Below are positions 35,893-45,441 of a DNA stretch of 64,000 nt, piece by piece. The notes beneath the pieces were generated by a model. That model ran no database searches. It worked only from the letters and a program-made list of their open reading frames with translations, and was not told the DNA's origin. The translations under genes were made by a program, and so were the position numbers. The stretch is from Geobacter sp. (lineage in GTDB: Bacteria; Desulfobacterota; Desulfuromonadia; Geobacterales; Geobacteraceae): assembly GCA_003314535.1 (NCBI GenBank), contig POSG01000001.1, forward strand, positions 415,996 through 479,995, given 5' to 3'. Positions within the stretch are counted from its first letter, which is position 1, and every line of letters begins with the position of its first letter.

Positions 35893-36693
35893 ATGGTCAG
35901 ACGCTATTTCCTTACAGCTTGTGCTCTGTACACCCTGGCTTCGTGCACCACGGTCCCGATAACCGGCCGCTCCCAGCTGAACCTGATACCCGGGGATTCC
36001 ATGATTTCGATGAGTCTGCAGGAATACGACACCTTCCTCAAGGGACACAAGGTCAGCAGCGACAAGAAGCAGACCGACACGGTAAAGCGTGTCGGCGCGA
36101 GGATACAGGATGCGGTCGCCCGCTATTTTGCCTCCATCGGCATGAGCAGTCGCTTGTCGGGTTATAAATGGGAGTTCAACCTGGTGGAGGACAAGGAGGT
36201 CAACGCCTGGTGCATGCCCGGTGGCAAGGTTGTCGTGTACACCGGCATTCTGCCGGTGGCAAAAGGCGAAGCGGGCCTGGCGGTGGTGATGGGGCATGAG
36301 ATCGCGCATGCAGTAGCGGAACACGGCAACGAGCGCATGAGCCAGGGGCTTCTGGCCCAATTCGGGGGCATGGCCCTGGCAGAAGCGCTTTCATCTCAAC
36401 CGGCCGCGACGCAGCAACTCTGGATGGCGGTTTACGGGGTCGGGGCACAGTATGGCGCCATCATGCCTTACAGCCGCCTGCAGGAGAGCGAGGCCGATCA
36501 CCTGGGTCTGATCTTCATGGCCATGGCCGGCTACGATCCGAACGAAGCCGTACCCTTTTGGCAGCGGATGTCTGCACAGAAAAGCGGTCAGTCGCCCCCG
36601 CCGTTCCTCAGCACCCATCCCTCGGATTCGGATCGGATCGACAACATCAGGCGGTTGGTCCCAGAGGCATTGCGCTATTACAAGGGGAAATGA
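35893..36693 (+). CDS. M48 family metalloprotease, lipoprotein
   Basis: A 266-residue LoiP/YcaL-like protease. The signal peptide ends in a lipobox TLASC (Cys18), so it is anchored in an outer or inner membrane leaflet. The zinc motif HEIAHAVAEH is near residue 136, with the third ligand in ESEADHLGL near 202. Such proteases degrade or assist misfolded outer-membrane proteins. AGGAGG lies about ten bases before the ATG. It is divergent from gapN and convergent with the small membrane protein to its right. Confidence 0.92.
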   Translation: MVRRYFLTACALYTLASCTTVPITGRSQLNLIPGDSMISMSLQEYDTFLKGHKVSSDKKQTDTVKRVGARIQDAVARYFASIGMSSRLSGYKWEFNLVEDKEVNAWCMPGGKVVVYTGILPVAKGEAGLAVVMGHEIAHAVAEHGNERMSQGLLAQFGGMALAEALSSQPAATQQLWMAVYGVGAQYGAIMPYSRLQESEADHLGLIFMAMAGYDPNEAVPFWQRMSAQKSGQSPPPFLSTHPSDSDRIDNIRRLVPEALRYYKGK

Positions 36694-36727
36694 TCGGGTT
36701 GCCGTTTGCCACGGCCTTTTCGCCGAC

Positions 36728-37135
36728 TCAGCAGACTTCCAGGAGAGCGCCCGGGTTTTGACGCCTGACGCAAGCCATCAGCTCATCAAGCCCGTGGATC
36801 TGCTCCGAGCACTTCAGCTTCCCCCCGGTGTGCACCACAGTAACGAAGCCGCCACCGATATTCCGCTTGAACCCAAGTATCTGGTCCGGAGCGATCTTCA
36901 CGCTGCGGACCAGCGTCGCCCACTCGATGCACCCGTCCCCATGAACAGTAACCCGGTCCACCGTTCGGAGCAAGTCCAGGAGCGCCCATACTATGGGAAT
37001 CGAGAGTGCGCCCAGGATACTCGCGGACAGGCCGAATCTGGCGATGATGGCAAGCGGGACAGCCGCCATGAAAACGAGGACAAACGGCATCATGATTCTC
37101 GCAAGTTCCGGTGCTTGCGGCTTGTAAACTTTCAT
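36728..37135 (-). CDS. small membrane protein with PH-like domain
   Basis: A 135-residue protein from ATG 37135 (MKVYKPQAPELARI) behind GGAGGG. Two adjacent helices (MPFVLVFMAAVPLAIIARFGL and ILGALSIPIVWALLDLL) are followed by a short beta-rich domain (VHGDGCIEWATLVRSVKIAPDQILGFKRN). The helix-pair plus strand layout resembles bacterial PH-domain membrane proteins, but I recognise no family. Transcribed convergently to the M48 gene. Confidence 0.7.
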   Translation of the reverse strand: MKVYKPQAPELARIMMPFVLVFMAAVPLAIIARFGLSASILGALSIPIVWALLDLLRTVDRVTVHGDGCIEWATLVRSVKIAPDQILGFKRNIGGGFVTVVHTGGKLKCSEQIHGLDELMACVRRQNPGALLEVC

Positions 37136-37434
37136 GCGGCACCCTCCGTTTCCAAATGATACCCAGACTGCGAGCCTCAAGCTAATGGTAGCATACATCA
37201 AGAAGATCGAAAGTTTCCCCGGAAAAAACTTTGCGACCCGTGAGCGAATCCATGCATTTGTTGCCTGAACTTGGCAGATTGGCAGCCCACTATTTCGTGC
37301 CCCTCCATTTTCTCTATTTCCCGGGGCAGACATGACGCTGGAAACATTGCGCTCAATTTCGTACCCCCCTGCCCTGTTCAGGGCGCCGGATCATGCAGAC
37401 GCATTACATTTAAACTAAATAATTTCATTCCTCC
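37136..37434. other. non-coding stretch upstream of the chemoreceptor
   Basis: I see no gene or RNA here. The first 60 bases serve as upstream region of the small membrane protein gene; the rest becomes more AT-rich toward the sigma-28 promoter candidate at 37435. Confidence 0.4.
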
Positions 37435-37461
37435 TAAAGGTTCGCCCTGCAAAACCGATAT
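37435..37461 (+). promoter_or_regulatory. candidate sigma-28 (FliA) promoter of the chemoreceptor gene
   Basis: TAAAG (37435-37439), a 15-base spacer and ACCGATAT (37454-37461) match the flagellar-class consensus TAAAG-N15-GCCGATAA in the -35 and in six of eight -10 positions. It lies about 150 bases before the start codon of a methyl-accepting protein, the type of gene that FliA transcribes. Confidence 0.55.
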
Positions 37462-37608
37462 CAGTTTTTGTCAACGTTAGTCAATCAATCGGTTCACCAC
37501 AAATCAATCAATTGATAAATGGCAATACCTGCGATTCAGCCACCTGGCGTTTTCACTAAGGGCAAGTGTGCCCGTCACATCATATCTTAAGGGGGATAAG
37601 CAGAGATT

Positions 37609-38910
37609 ATGCAGTGGTTCTACAATTTGAAGATAAGCAAGAAACTTGGCCTTGCTTTTGGAACAATTGCTTTTTTCGCGGTCATATTGGGCTTGGTTTC
37701 AATTTATGCTTTGCATTGCCAGCACGTGAAGATCGATCATGCCCTGGAAGTCGCCAAAACGGCCGGAACGACTGCAAGCAGCGCAGCTATGGCAGCTCAA
37801 ATAGCCTCCCTCGAAAAGGCGAGTGACTCAAGCTACGTTATTTACCTCACTATAATAATCGTATTAATGATTTTCAGCGCATTCCTGGGATGGTCCATTG
37901 CCTGGTTCGTTGCCAAGACGATAACAACCTCCGTCAACATACTGCTCAATCTCGCCAACCGACTGGCAGAAGGGGACCTCACGGCAAATATCAGGCAGCG
38001 GAGTACCGACGAGATCGGACAGTTGTTCGGCGACATGCGGCGGATGCTGGACAAGTTCCTTGAAATCATGTCAAAGCTGGACGGTATTTCAACTGCTCTC
38101 ATGGAAAACTCGGAAGAGCTTTCCTCGACGACCAGGGACCTCAGCGCAGGGGCCGGCGACCAGGCACAGCGGGCGGTCCAGGTTGCCACGGCCATAACGG
38201 AGATGAGCCAGACCGTGGTGGATGTGGCGCAAAGCGCCCAACTCGCGTCCAATGCCTCGGAAAAAACCAGCTCTTTCGCCTTGAGAGGTTCGGAAGTGGT
38301 GGAAAAAGTCGTAAGCGAAATGCATGCGATTGTGGATGACGTCAAGGCTTCATCCGAATCAATATTAAAACTCGGGCGTTCCAGTGAACAGATTGCGGAG
38401 ATCATAGTCACGATCGAAGACATAGCAGACCAGACGAACCTTCTTGCTCTTAACGCGGCCATCGAAGCCGCCCGGGCAGGAGAGCAGGGAAGAGGTTTCG
38501 CGGTTGTCGCCGACGAAGTGCGGGCACTGGCCGAACGCACAACAAAGGCTACCAAGGAGATCGGGGCAATGATCAAGGAGATTCAGAGTGACACCACAAA
38601 AGCCGTTGCCAGCATGACCGAAAATGAAAAAGAGGTCAACGACGGCATGCGGAAAGTGGAAGAAGCAAAGGATGCTCTTGAGCAGATCGTAGCCGCCGCA
38701 GAGAACAGCATGGAGATGATCCAGCAGATCGCCACCGCGACGGAAGAGCAGTCAGCCACCACGAGCGAGGTTTCAATGAACGTGGAGAGCATAGCAAATG
38801 ATACGAAGATCACAGAGGATACGGTGAACAATATCGAGCTTTCGGCATCCAGGCTGTCGGAAATGGCCAATGGTCTGAAAGAAACGGTAAGGTGGTTCAA
38901 GGTTGCCTGA
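37609..38910 (+). CDS. methyl-accepting chemotaxis protein with minimal periplasmic domain
   Basis: A 433-residue receptor. Two membrane helices (residues about 12-35 and 75-100) are separated by only some 40 residues, mostly Ala/Ser-rich, so there is no room for a normal ligand-binding domain. A HAMP domain ([33 protein letters not shown] region) leads to the signalling coiled coil, whose tip is [41 protein letters not shown]. It probably senses the membrane, redox state or a partner and controls a CheA kinase. No cytoplasmic CheB/CheR tether is visible at the C-terminus. A sigma-28 promoter candidate precedes it. Confidence 0.93.
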   Translation: MQWFYNLKISKKLGLAFGTIAFFAVILGLVSIYALHCQHVKIDHALEVAKTAGTTASSAAMAAQIASLEKASDSSYVIYLTIIIVLMIFSAFLGWSIAWFVAKTITTSVNILLNLANRLAEGDLTANIRQRSTDEIGQLFGDMRRMLDKFLEIMSKLDGISTALMENSEELSSTTRDLSAGAGDQAQRAVQVATAITEMSQTVVDVAQSAQLASNASEKTSSFALRGSEVVEKVVSEMHAIVDDVKASSESILKLGRSSEQIAEIIVTIEDIADQTNLLALNAAIEAARAGEQGRGFAVVADEVRALAERTTKATKEIGAMIKEIQSDTTKAVASMTENEKEVNDGMRKVEEAKDALEQIVAAAENSMEMIQQIATATEEQSATTSEVSMNVESIANDTKITEDTVNNIELSASRLSEMANGLKETVRWFKVA

Positions 38911-39123
38911 AAGAACTGGGCCCCAGCAGAATCCTGTTCGGAAGTCTGACGGTTAGGGAGTGGGTCTGGCGCCGTCCGCCGGCCTTCAAATGGAAGATGC
39001 GCCATGCAGGGCTCCACGGAAAAGCCCTGCAAAAGCCGAGGCCCGCTCCAGCCGTTTACTTGGCAAATTTGCCACCCGGGAGTGCGGCGCCGTTGCACAC
39101 GTACAAATAATCTGAAAACGGCG

Positions 39124-42100
39124 TCACTCCGAGTCGAGCGCCTCCCGCACCTTGGAAGAAAGACCCTGGGGCGAAAACGGCTTCTGAATGAAATGAACCC
39201 CCTCTTCCAGCACCCCGCGGTGGGCAATGACGTCGTCGGTATAGCCCGACATGAACATGCAGGTCATATCAGGATGGATGGACAGAAGCCTTTTGGCCAA
39301 TTCCCGACCATTCATTTCCGGCATGATCACATCCGTTATGAGAAGATCAATTTTATCTGTATGCTTTTCTGCCAGATGAATGGCCTCTCCCGGTGTCCGT
39401 GCCGCCAGCACCGAATATCCGAAACACTCCAGCATCTCTCTCGCAACATTCAGTATGTCCGGTTCGTCCTCCACCAGCAGGATCATTTCATGGCCGCGCG
39501 AAACTTCCTGCACCGTCGTTGGCACTGGCGGGGAGACCTTTCCCGCATATTTGGGCAGATAGATCTTGAAAGTCGTCCCATGGCCCGGTTCGCTGTAGAC
39601 GTTGATGAAGCCGTTGTTCTGCTTGACGATGCCGTAGATCGTTGCCAGACCCAGACCGGTGCCCTTCCCGAGCCCCTTGGTGGTAAAGAACGGATCGAAT
39701 ATCCTGTAGATGGTTTCTTTGTCCATCCCACAGCCGTCGTCACTGACAGCCAGCAGCACGAACTCTCCAGGCACAAAGCCCGCGTGGCGTGAGCAGTAAT
39801 CCTCGTCAAAAGAAGCGTTTTCCGTTTCGATGGTAATCTTGCCCACGCCGGCAATGGCATCCCGGGCATTGACGCACAGATTGGCAAGAATCTGGTCAAG
39901 CTGGGACGGATCGACCCTTACCTGCCACACATCCTTGCCGGGCATCCAGCCGAGATCGATATCCTCGCCGATCAAGCGTTCAAGAATTTTGATCATTCCT
40001 TCCACTGTCTCGTTCAGATCGAGCACCCGGGGAGTGATGGTCTGCTTGCGAGCGAAACCGAGCAGTTGACGGGTCAGGTCAGCAGAGCGGTTTGCAGCTT
40101 TGCAGATTGCCTGCAGGTCGGAATAGATCGGCTGGGACGGGCCCGACTTCAGGAGCGCCATCTCTGCATGGCCGAGAATGACTCCCAGCATATTGTTGAA
40201 GTCATGGGCCACGCCACCTGCCAGCCGGCCCACCGATTCCATCCTCTGGGCCTGGTTCAGTTGGGCCAGGAGTTTCTCCTGCTCCTCTTCAGCGAGCTTT
40301 CGCGCTGTTGCATCATTGCCCACGCAAAGGATCTCGCTGACCTTTCCTGACGAATCGAGCATGGGCTTGTTGGTCCAGGAAACCCAGACCCTGGCGCCGT
40401 CGCGTTTCATATTTTCATTTTCATTAGCGATGTAATGCTCCGGGTGACGACCTATATCAAGTATCATGGCGCGGAGATCCTGGCCCGAAGAGTCACTTTC
40501 CGGGACAATGGTCCCTATCACACTTCGGCCCACGATCTCATCCGCATGATATCCGAAAAAGTGTTGGGCGAATTCGTTCATGAAGGTTATGGTGCCCACA
40601 TTGTCCATTCGAAGAATGATGCTGTTGGCATTCTCAACCAGTTCTCGATAGCGCGCTTCGCTCTCCCGCAAAGCTTCTTCAGCCCGCCGATGCTCGGTGA
40701 CATCAGCAAATATGCACGCGAACTGGTTTGGAGCCGGCCTGAAGGCCGTAACCTGGAAGTGTTTGTCCAGTTCCTTGGTGTAGTTTTCGAAGAAAACCGG
40801 TTCGCCGGTTAACGCCACGCGCCCATAAGTCTCTATCCAATAGGCCTCGACACCGGGCATGATTTCAAGGACGGTTCTCCCCAGGATGTCCTGAGCCTTG
40901 AGTCCGGTCAAACGTTCAAAGGCCGGGTTGACTTCAAGAAAGCGGTAGTCAACCGGAATGCCATGGTGGTCGCATACGATTTCGTGCAGGGCGAAACCGT
41001 CGAGCATTTTCCGAAAAAGCGTCTTGTAGTTCCTTTCTGCCTTGCGCTGTTCGGTGATGTCTTCGAAAGTGGCATAAACCTGGAAGGGCGATGCTTCTCC
41101 CGGCCGGAAAAGGGGAATCGCGGTCACCGACAGCCAGGCATGCTCCCCCCTCTTCAGGTTGAAAATCCCCAGCACGCTAGGCCCTACCGGTCGCCCCGTG
41201 CGCAGGGCGACCATGGAAGGGTGTTCGTCCCCCGGCAGGTCCGCCCCGTCTTCGCGAATCGACTTCCAGATACCGTCCAAAGAGGTTTTTCCCATCATCT
41301 GGTTCAGAGACAACCCAAGTATCCGCTCCGCCGATGGATTGGCCATGATGATCGAGCCGTTTGCATCCTGGTAGACGACACCCTGCGACATGGTCTCATA
41401 CAGGCGCCGATGCTTCTCCTCGCTCTCGCGCAGCGCATCCTCGGCCTGCATGCGAATGTTTTCCTCCTTCACGATCAGCAACGCCTTGACGCCCAACCAC
41501 GCTATAATGATTGCGCCGATCATAACCAGCCCCATGACCAGTATCAGCCTGTTCCTGAAAGTGCTCAGGGAAGACAGGATTTCCTGTTCCGAAGAGGCGA
41601 CGACAATGGACCAGAAAGTGTTCCCCAGCCTGATGGGGAAATAGACTGCATGTTTCTTGACCGGTGTCACCGAAGTGCCGACAATCTTGTCGAAGGTGTA
41701 GGTGGCAGTACCCGAATGCCCTTTCAGCATGTCGGCTGCCATGGCGACAATAGAAGGGAAATCCTTGCAGTTGTCGAATACGCTGTTGCCTGTATGGCCA
41801 GGCACAGGGCAGTACAGTTCGGTGCCATCGCGGCTCACGACCCATGCATAGCCGGTTTTGCCCAGCTTGATGATTTCCAGGTAACGTTTCGCCAAGCTTC
41901 GAAAATTTATGGTGACCGCGATGCTTCCCTTGAATTGGGAGCCTTTGAATACCGGCACATGAAGCGCTACGACATCATACCCCTGAACGGCCCTGAAAAC
42001 ATCGCTCACCACCGGTTTTCTGGTCTTCAGAAGCTCTTGTACATGGTTCTGAAGCGCCAGGTTCCTGCCGGCCATTTCCCTGCCCGGGACAGTAAACAGT

Positions 42101-42432
42101 ATGGTGCCGTTTTCGTCCATTCGGGTGATTGACCTGATCTGCTCATGATGCGCATCGTAGAACAATTCCATCTGGCGCTTGCCGGTTTCATCGATGTTTA
42201 CAACTTCCGTCATTTTCGACAATGAGGTCAGGATACCGGTCCAGGTAGCAAAATACTCCTCAATTCCGCGAGCAGCCTGCCTCGCGTGAATCATCTGTTC
42301 CTCATTCAGCCTCTTGACGGCCGACTCTTTTGCCTTCTCATAAATCAGGCTGAAAACCAGAGCGCATATGCCGGTGAAGACCAAGACAAGGAAAACCAGA
42401 CTGCGCTTGGATATGAATCGTGTTTGCCTCAT
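39124..42432 (-). CDS. hybrid sensor histidine kinase: dCache, three PAS, HisKA, HATPase, receiver
   Basis: A 1102-residue membrane kinase. The first helix (residues 11-30) and a second (about 295-320) enclose a periplasmic dCache sensor. Three PAS domains follow (about 335-465, 470-585, 590-710). The phosphorylated His743 lies in GGVAHDFNNMLG; the ATPase has NLCVNARDAI (N box), DDGCGM (G1) and KGTGLGLA (G2). A C-terminal receiver begins near residue 982 with ILLVEDEPDIL and has phospho-acceptor Asp1034 in LITDVIMPEMNG. The combination suits ligand and redox sensing. No cognate regulator is adjacent; the gene is convergent with the chemoreceptor. Confidence 0.94.
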   Translation of the reverse strand: MRQTRFISKRSLVFLVLVFTGICALVFSLIYEKAKESAVKRLNEEQMIHARQAARGIEEYFATWTGILTSLSKMTEVVNIDETGKRQMELFYDAHHEQIRSITRMDENGTILFTVPGREMAGRNLALQNHVQELLKTRKPVVSDVFRAVQGYDVVALHVPVFKGSQFKGSIAVTINFRSLAKRYLEIIKLGKTGYAWVVSRDGTELYCPVPGHTGNSVFDNCKDFPSIVAMAADMLKGHSGTATYTFDKIVGTSVTPVKKHAVYFPIRLGNTFWSIVVASSEQEILSSLSTFRNRLILVMGLVMIGAIIIAWLGVKALLIVKEENIRMQAEDALRESEEKHRRLYETMSQGVVYQDANGSIIMANPSAERILGLSLNQMMGKTSLDGIWKSIREDGADLPGDEHPSMVALRTGRPVGPSVLGIFNLKRGEHAWLSVTAIPLFRPGEASPFQVYATFEDITEQRKAERNYKTLFRKMLDGFALHEIVCDHHGIPVDYRFLEVNPAFERLTGLKAQDILGRTVLEIMPGVEAYWIETYGRVALTGEPVFFENYTKELDKHFQVTAFRPAPNQFACIFADVTEHRRAEEALRESEARYRELVENANSIILRMDNVGTITFMNEFAQHFFGYHADEIVGRSVIGTIVPESDSSGQDLRAMILDIGRHPEHYIANENENMKRDGARVWVSWTNKPMLDSSGKVSEILCVGNDATARKLAEEEQEKLLAQLNQAQRMESVGRLAGGVAHDFNNMLGVILGHAEMALLKSGPSQPIYSDLQAICKAANRSADLTRQLLGFARKQTITPRVLDLNETVEGMIKILERLIGEDIDLGWMPGKDVWQVRVDPSQLDQILANLCVNARDAIAGVGKITIETENASFDEDYCSRHAGFVPGEFVLLAVSDDGCGMDKETIYRIFDPFFTTKGLGKGTGLGLATIYGIVKQNNGFINVYSEPGHGTTFKIYLPKYAGKVSPPVPTTVQEVSRGHEMILLVEDEPDILNVAREMLECFGYSVLAARTPGEAIHLAEKHTDKIDLLITDVIMPEMNGRELAKRLLSIHPDMTCMFMSGYTDDVIAHRGVLEEGVHFIQKPFSPQGLSSKVREALDSE

Positions 42433-42621
42433 GACTCGTTGCCCTTACCATGAACGTTGACCACTCGGGGCGGTTTGCATCAATCTATCAGAAAAACCGG
42501 TTTACTCAATGGGAAATGACATTTTTTGCCTGGGCTTTCAGAAAAATGTTTCTAGGCATCCGGAAATGACTCCTCGCCGACAGACGTCCTCGGCTCGAAA
42601 AATTGAATCTGGGTAGATTCT

Positions 42622-42663
42622 ATTCCTGCTGGTTTTCCGACAAAATTGTGTTTAAGATGTCCG
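42622..42663 (+). repeat. 42-bp direct repeat, left copy
   Basis: From ATTCCTGCTGGTTTTCCGAC to its end in AAGATGTCCG, the 42 bases are identical to 51439-51480. It sits 9 bases before the RAYT element. In one frame both copies read SCWFSDKIVFKMS, but no longer gene surrounds it. Confidence 0.9.
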
Positions 42664-42672
42664 GGTAAATAA

Positions 42673-43693
42673 GGGGTCAGGTCTCAACATGGTACAACAC
42701 CCAATCTCTTCCCGATTTTTCGCAGCAACTTCCTCAACTCAGCATCATTGTCACATGCGGCGCGAAGCCTTTTGCTTGACTGTGTAACCGCCGCGTCACT
42801 CATGCCGAATCTTTCACCGACCTCGCGCAGACGCGCGCCGCTATATCTGTGGCAAAAGAAAATGGACACCTTCTTTGCCAATTTCTCATCTTTGGGGATT
42901 TGCCGTGAAACCATATCGATAATCTCGCCCGGTGTCGGACGACTAAGTTTCTTGGCCGCCGGCAGGTTTCGATCCGTCTGTGCTTCTCCCAGACAGGCTC
43001 TGGTTACTTTTTTCACAAAGTTGGAACTACCCAATATCGTGCCGGCGATAGCCCCTTTCAATGGATTTGCAGTTTCCTGGTGAATGATGTCCTCGACATA
43101 TTGGCGATAAGCATCTCTATTTTTGAAAAAACCGAGTATGAAGCCTGTCTTTAACCATGCCTGCGCTCCGGTCAGTCCAGTGTATTGCCGATAACTTGAC
43201 CATTCGTATTCTTCCGGCTTCGCAACTATCCCGACCTTGACCGGGTTCAAGTGAATATAGCGGGAAAGCTCCGTTGCGTATTCATCAGCCTCGATAAGTA
43301 TGGCCTTGTACCTTCGTTGGAATAAATGACCGGACCTTTTTCTTTTAACGTTGAAATAGGTCGTGTATGCGCCGTTTACATGACGCATGATCTGAGAGAG
43401 GTTGCCCTCCGGCGTTTCCAGCAATAGATGATAATGATTGCTCATCAGGCAAAATACGTGAATAACCGCCCCATACCGCTCCGCGGCCGACTCGAGATAA
43501 CCGAGAAATTTCTCCCTGTCTCGACGGCTTTTGAATATCTCCTTTTGTTCGTTCCCTCTTGAAGTTACATGATAATATGCGTCGGGATACTCTATGCGTA
43601 AGGGGCGCGCCATATTCGGTCTCCTTTGCTTGGCGGATTCATTTTCAGCATAGCAAGGATATGTTTAAATGTACAGTGTTGAGACCTGACCCC
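42673..43693 (-). mobile_element. RAYT (REP-associated tyrosine transposase) element
   Basis: The ends 42673-42695 and 43671-43693 are inverted copies (GGGGTCAGGTCTCAACA then GTAC), 21 of 23 bases identical. They enclose a single IS200-like transposase. The transposase TGA stop lies inside the left inverted repeat. The element abuts a 5'-truncated ltrA fragment on its right, so it or a related event removed that gene's start. No target duplication was seen, as expected for this class. Confidence 0.85.
42684..43613 (-). CDS. REP-associated tyrosine transposase (TnpA-REP)
   Basis: A 309-residue Y1 transposase. The HUH motif is FCLMSNHYHLLLET near residue 59, preceded by YHVTSRGN and followed by RHVNGAYTTYFN, the signature of the RAYT branch; the tyrosine nucleophile would be near 125 in EYATELSRYIHLNP. 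A C-terminal helix-turn-helix (GARLREVGERFGMSDAAVTQSSKRL) resembles the DnaA-like domain of longer members. AAGGAG precedes the ATG. These enzymes act on short palindromic repeats with single-strand chemistry. Confidence 0.93.
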   Translation of the reverse strand: MARPLRIEYPDAYYHVTSRGNEQKEIFKSRRDREKFLGYLESAAERYGAVIHVFCLMSNHYHLLLETPEGNLSQIMRHVNGAYTTYFNVKRKRSGHLFQRRYKAILIEADEYATELSRYIHLNPVKVGIVAKPEEYEWSSYRQYTGLTGAQAWLKTGFILGFFKNRDAYRQYVEDIIHQETANPLKGAIAGTILGSSNFVKKVTRACLGEAQTDRNLPAAKKLSRPTPGEIIDMVSRQIPKDEKLAKKVSIFFCHRYSGARLREVGERFGMSDAAVTQSSKRLRAACDNDAELRKLLRKIGKRLGVVPC

Positions 43694-44083
43694 TCTACGT
43701 TAACCACTTGGCGCTATCAGCTATGGCTCTACTCCCATCTGCCCCTCCTCATAGGAATCACAGCCACCGCGGTTGGAGTCCGCCACCTCATACGCCTTTC
43801 TCCCCATAAGGCTCTCCCGTTCCAGGAGGGTTGGCTCCTCTGCCTTTCTGTAGCGACCTGCGACCTCGCGCTCGACGCCATTTCCGTGGCCGATTTCTCC
43901 GGGAGAACCGGACAGCTGCGCCGATTCCTCATACCCCACTTTGTCATCGCATGCTTCGGGATCGCTGCCGGTATGATCAGCGGTATGATCCCGGGGATTG
44001 CGCTGCTGGGTATACTGACATTTCTCTGCACAGCTCAGATTTTTTTCTCACAGTGGGGAATGCCTTCTTCAGACATAGTTTAA
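43694..44083 (+). pseudogene. 3' fragment of a low-temperature-requirement protein A (LtrA) gene
   Basis: Starting exactly at the right end of the RAYT element, an open frame of 129 codons reads LWLYSHLPLLIGITATAVGVRH, then two more hydrophobic helices, matching the C-terminal YSHLPL region of LtrA membrane proteins. Full LtrA is about 370-400 residues, so roughly two thirds is missing, and no 5' part is found left of the RAYT element. It cannot be a working transporter-like protein. The LtrA match is by motif memory. Confidence 0.65.
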
Positions 44084-44158
44084 ATTCAAACTATTGGCTA
44101 AAGAAATTTTCTGAACCCACGGTAAACTACAGGAGAAAGTTGCCAGAAAGGAAAAGAT

Positions 44159-45064
44159 ATGAAAAAGCCACGGCAAATAAAGACCATCTTCAAGAGCGAT
44201 CCAACTATCGAGGGCGGTGGCGTTCACCTGAAACGCGCCTTTGGCTATGGACATATCCCGAGGCTCGATCCGTTCCTGATGCTTGATGATTTTCACACAT
44301 CCAATCCCTCGGAATACATGGCCGGTTTTCCATGGCATCCGCACCGGGGCATTGAGACCATTACCTATGTGCTGGAGGGGATAGTGGAGCATGGCGATAG
44401 TATGGGGAACCAGGGGGTAATCGGTGCGGGGGACGTGCAGTGGATGACTGCAGGAAGCGGTATCATCCACCAGGAGATGCCGAAGATAAGCCCAACCGGC
44501 ACCATGTGGGGTTTTCAGCTCTGGGCAAACCTGCCCGCTTCACAGAAGATGATGCCCCCACGCTACCGTGACGTAAAAGCCTCCGATATCCCTGAAGTCC
44601 ATCTCGACTCCGGGGCCAAGGTAAAGATAGTGAGCGGGGAATTGAACGGAATCCGGGGACCGGTTCAAGATATAGTAATAGACCCTGAGTTTTTTGATAT
44701 ATCTATATCCGCGGCTTCATCGTTTATCCATGAGGTGAAACCGGGGCATACTGCATTTGCATATGTCATAGATGGGGAAGGGTATTTTGACGAGCAGCGA
44801 AAGAACCTTTCCTATGAAGTAGCAGGTGCGGGATGGTCTTACATCCCTGCCAATTGCCTCTGGGGGGCTGAGACAGTTGTACTGTACGAAAGAGAAGGCA
44901 ACCAGGTGGTCGTTACCGCAACTGAAAATCCCGTCCGACTCCTGTTTCTTACCGGCAAGCCGCTAGGAGAGCCAATCGCATGGCGCGGTCCTATTGTCAT
45001 GAACACCCAGGAGGAGCTGCGGGTTGCATTCGAGGAATTCCAGAACGGTACTTTTATAAAGTGA
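44159..45064 (+). CDS. pirin family protein
   Basis: A 301-residue bicupin. The N-terminal cupin shows the pirin signature FPWHPHRGIETITYVLEG, with metal-binding His residues and the later MTAGSGIIHQEMP; residues 200-300 form the second cupin. The iron site is intact (His/His in WHPHRG, His in IIHQE, Glu). Pirins act as redox-sensitive regulators or quercetinases. It lies 46 bases before the split ygiD-type gene, both on the plus strand. Confidence 0.92.
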   Translation: MKKPRQIKTIFKSDPTIEGGGVHLKRAFGYGHIPRLDPFLMLDDFHTSNPSEYMAGFPWHPHRGIETITYVLEGIVEHGDSMGNQGVIGAGDVQWMTAGSGIIHQEMPKISPTGTMWGFQLWANLPASQKMMPPRYRDVKASDIPEVHLDSGAKVKIVSGELNGIRGPVQDIVIDPEFFDISISAASSFIHEVKPGHTAFAYVIDGEGYFDEQRKNLSYEVAGAGWSYIPANCLWGAETVVLYEREGNQVVVTATENPVRLLFLTGKPLGEPIAWRGPIVMNTQEELRVAFEEFQNGTFIK

Positions 45065-45441
45065 CTGGCAAAGATATGATCAACGCATAAAGTGATGGAG
45101 GGTTTTTGAAATGAAACGAATGCCTGTTCTTTTCGTTGGTCATGGCTCCCCGATGAACATCATAATGGACAATGCCTTTACCAGGACTCTTCACGATCTG
45201 TCATGGAAATTACCCAGTCCCAAAGCAGTGTGCATTGTATCCGCCCATTGGCAGACAAAAGGCACGTTCGTCTCGTGCCAGGAAAACCTTAGTCAGATTT
45301 ATGACTTTTACGGATTCCCGGAAGAGCTGTACGAAGTACGGTACGAACCACCGGGATATCCTGATCTGGCTGTCAATGGGAACGTAAAAGTGTACCAGTT
45401 ACGGGAATTGAAAAGTGTACCACTTCCTGTGGGAGAAGGTT

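Noticed and set aside
39004..39030. GCAGGGCT/AGCCCTGC hairpin after the chemoreceptor gene considered as terminator
   Set aside because: No T-run follows on either strand, so the call would rest on a stem only.
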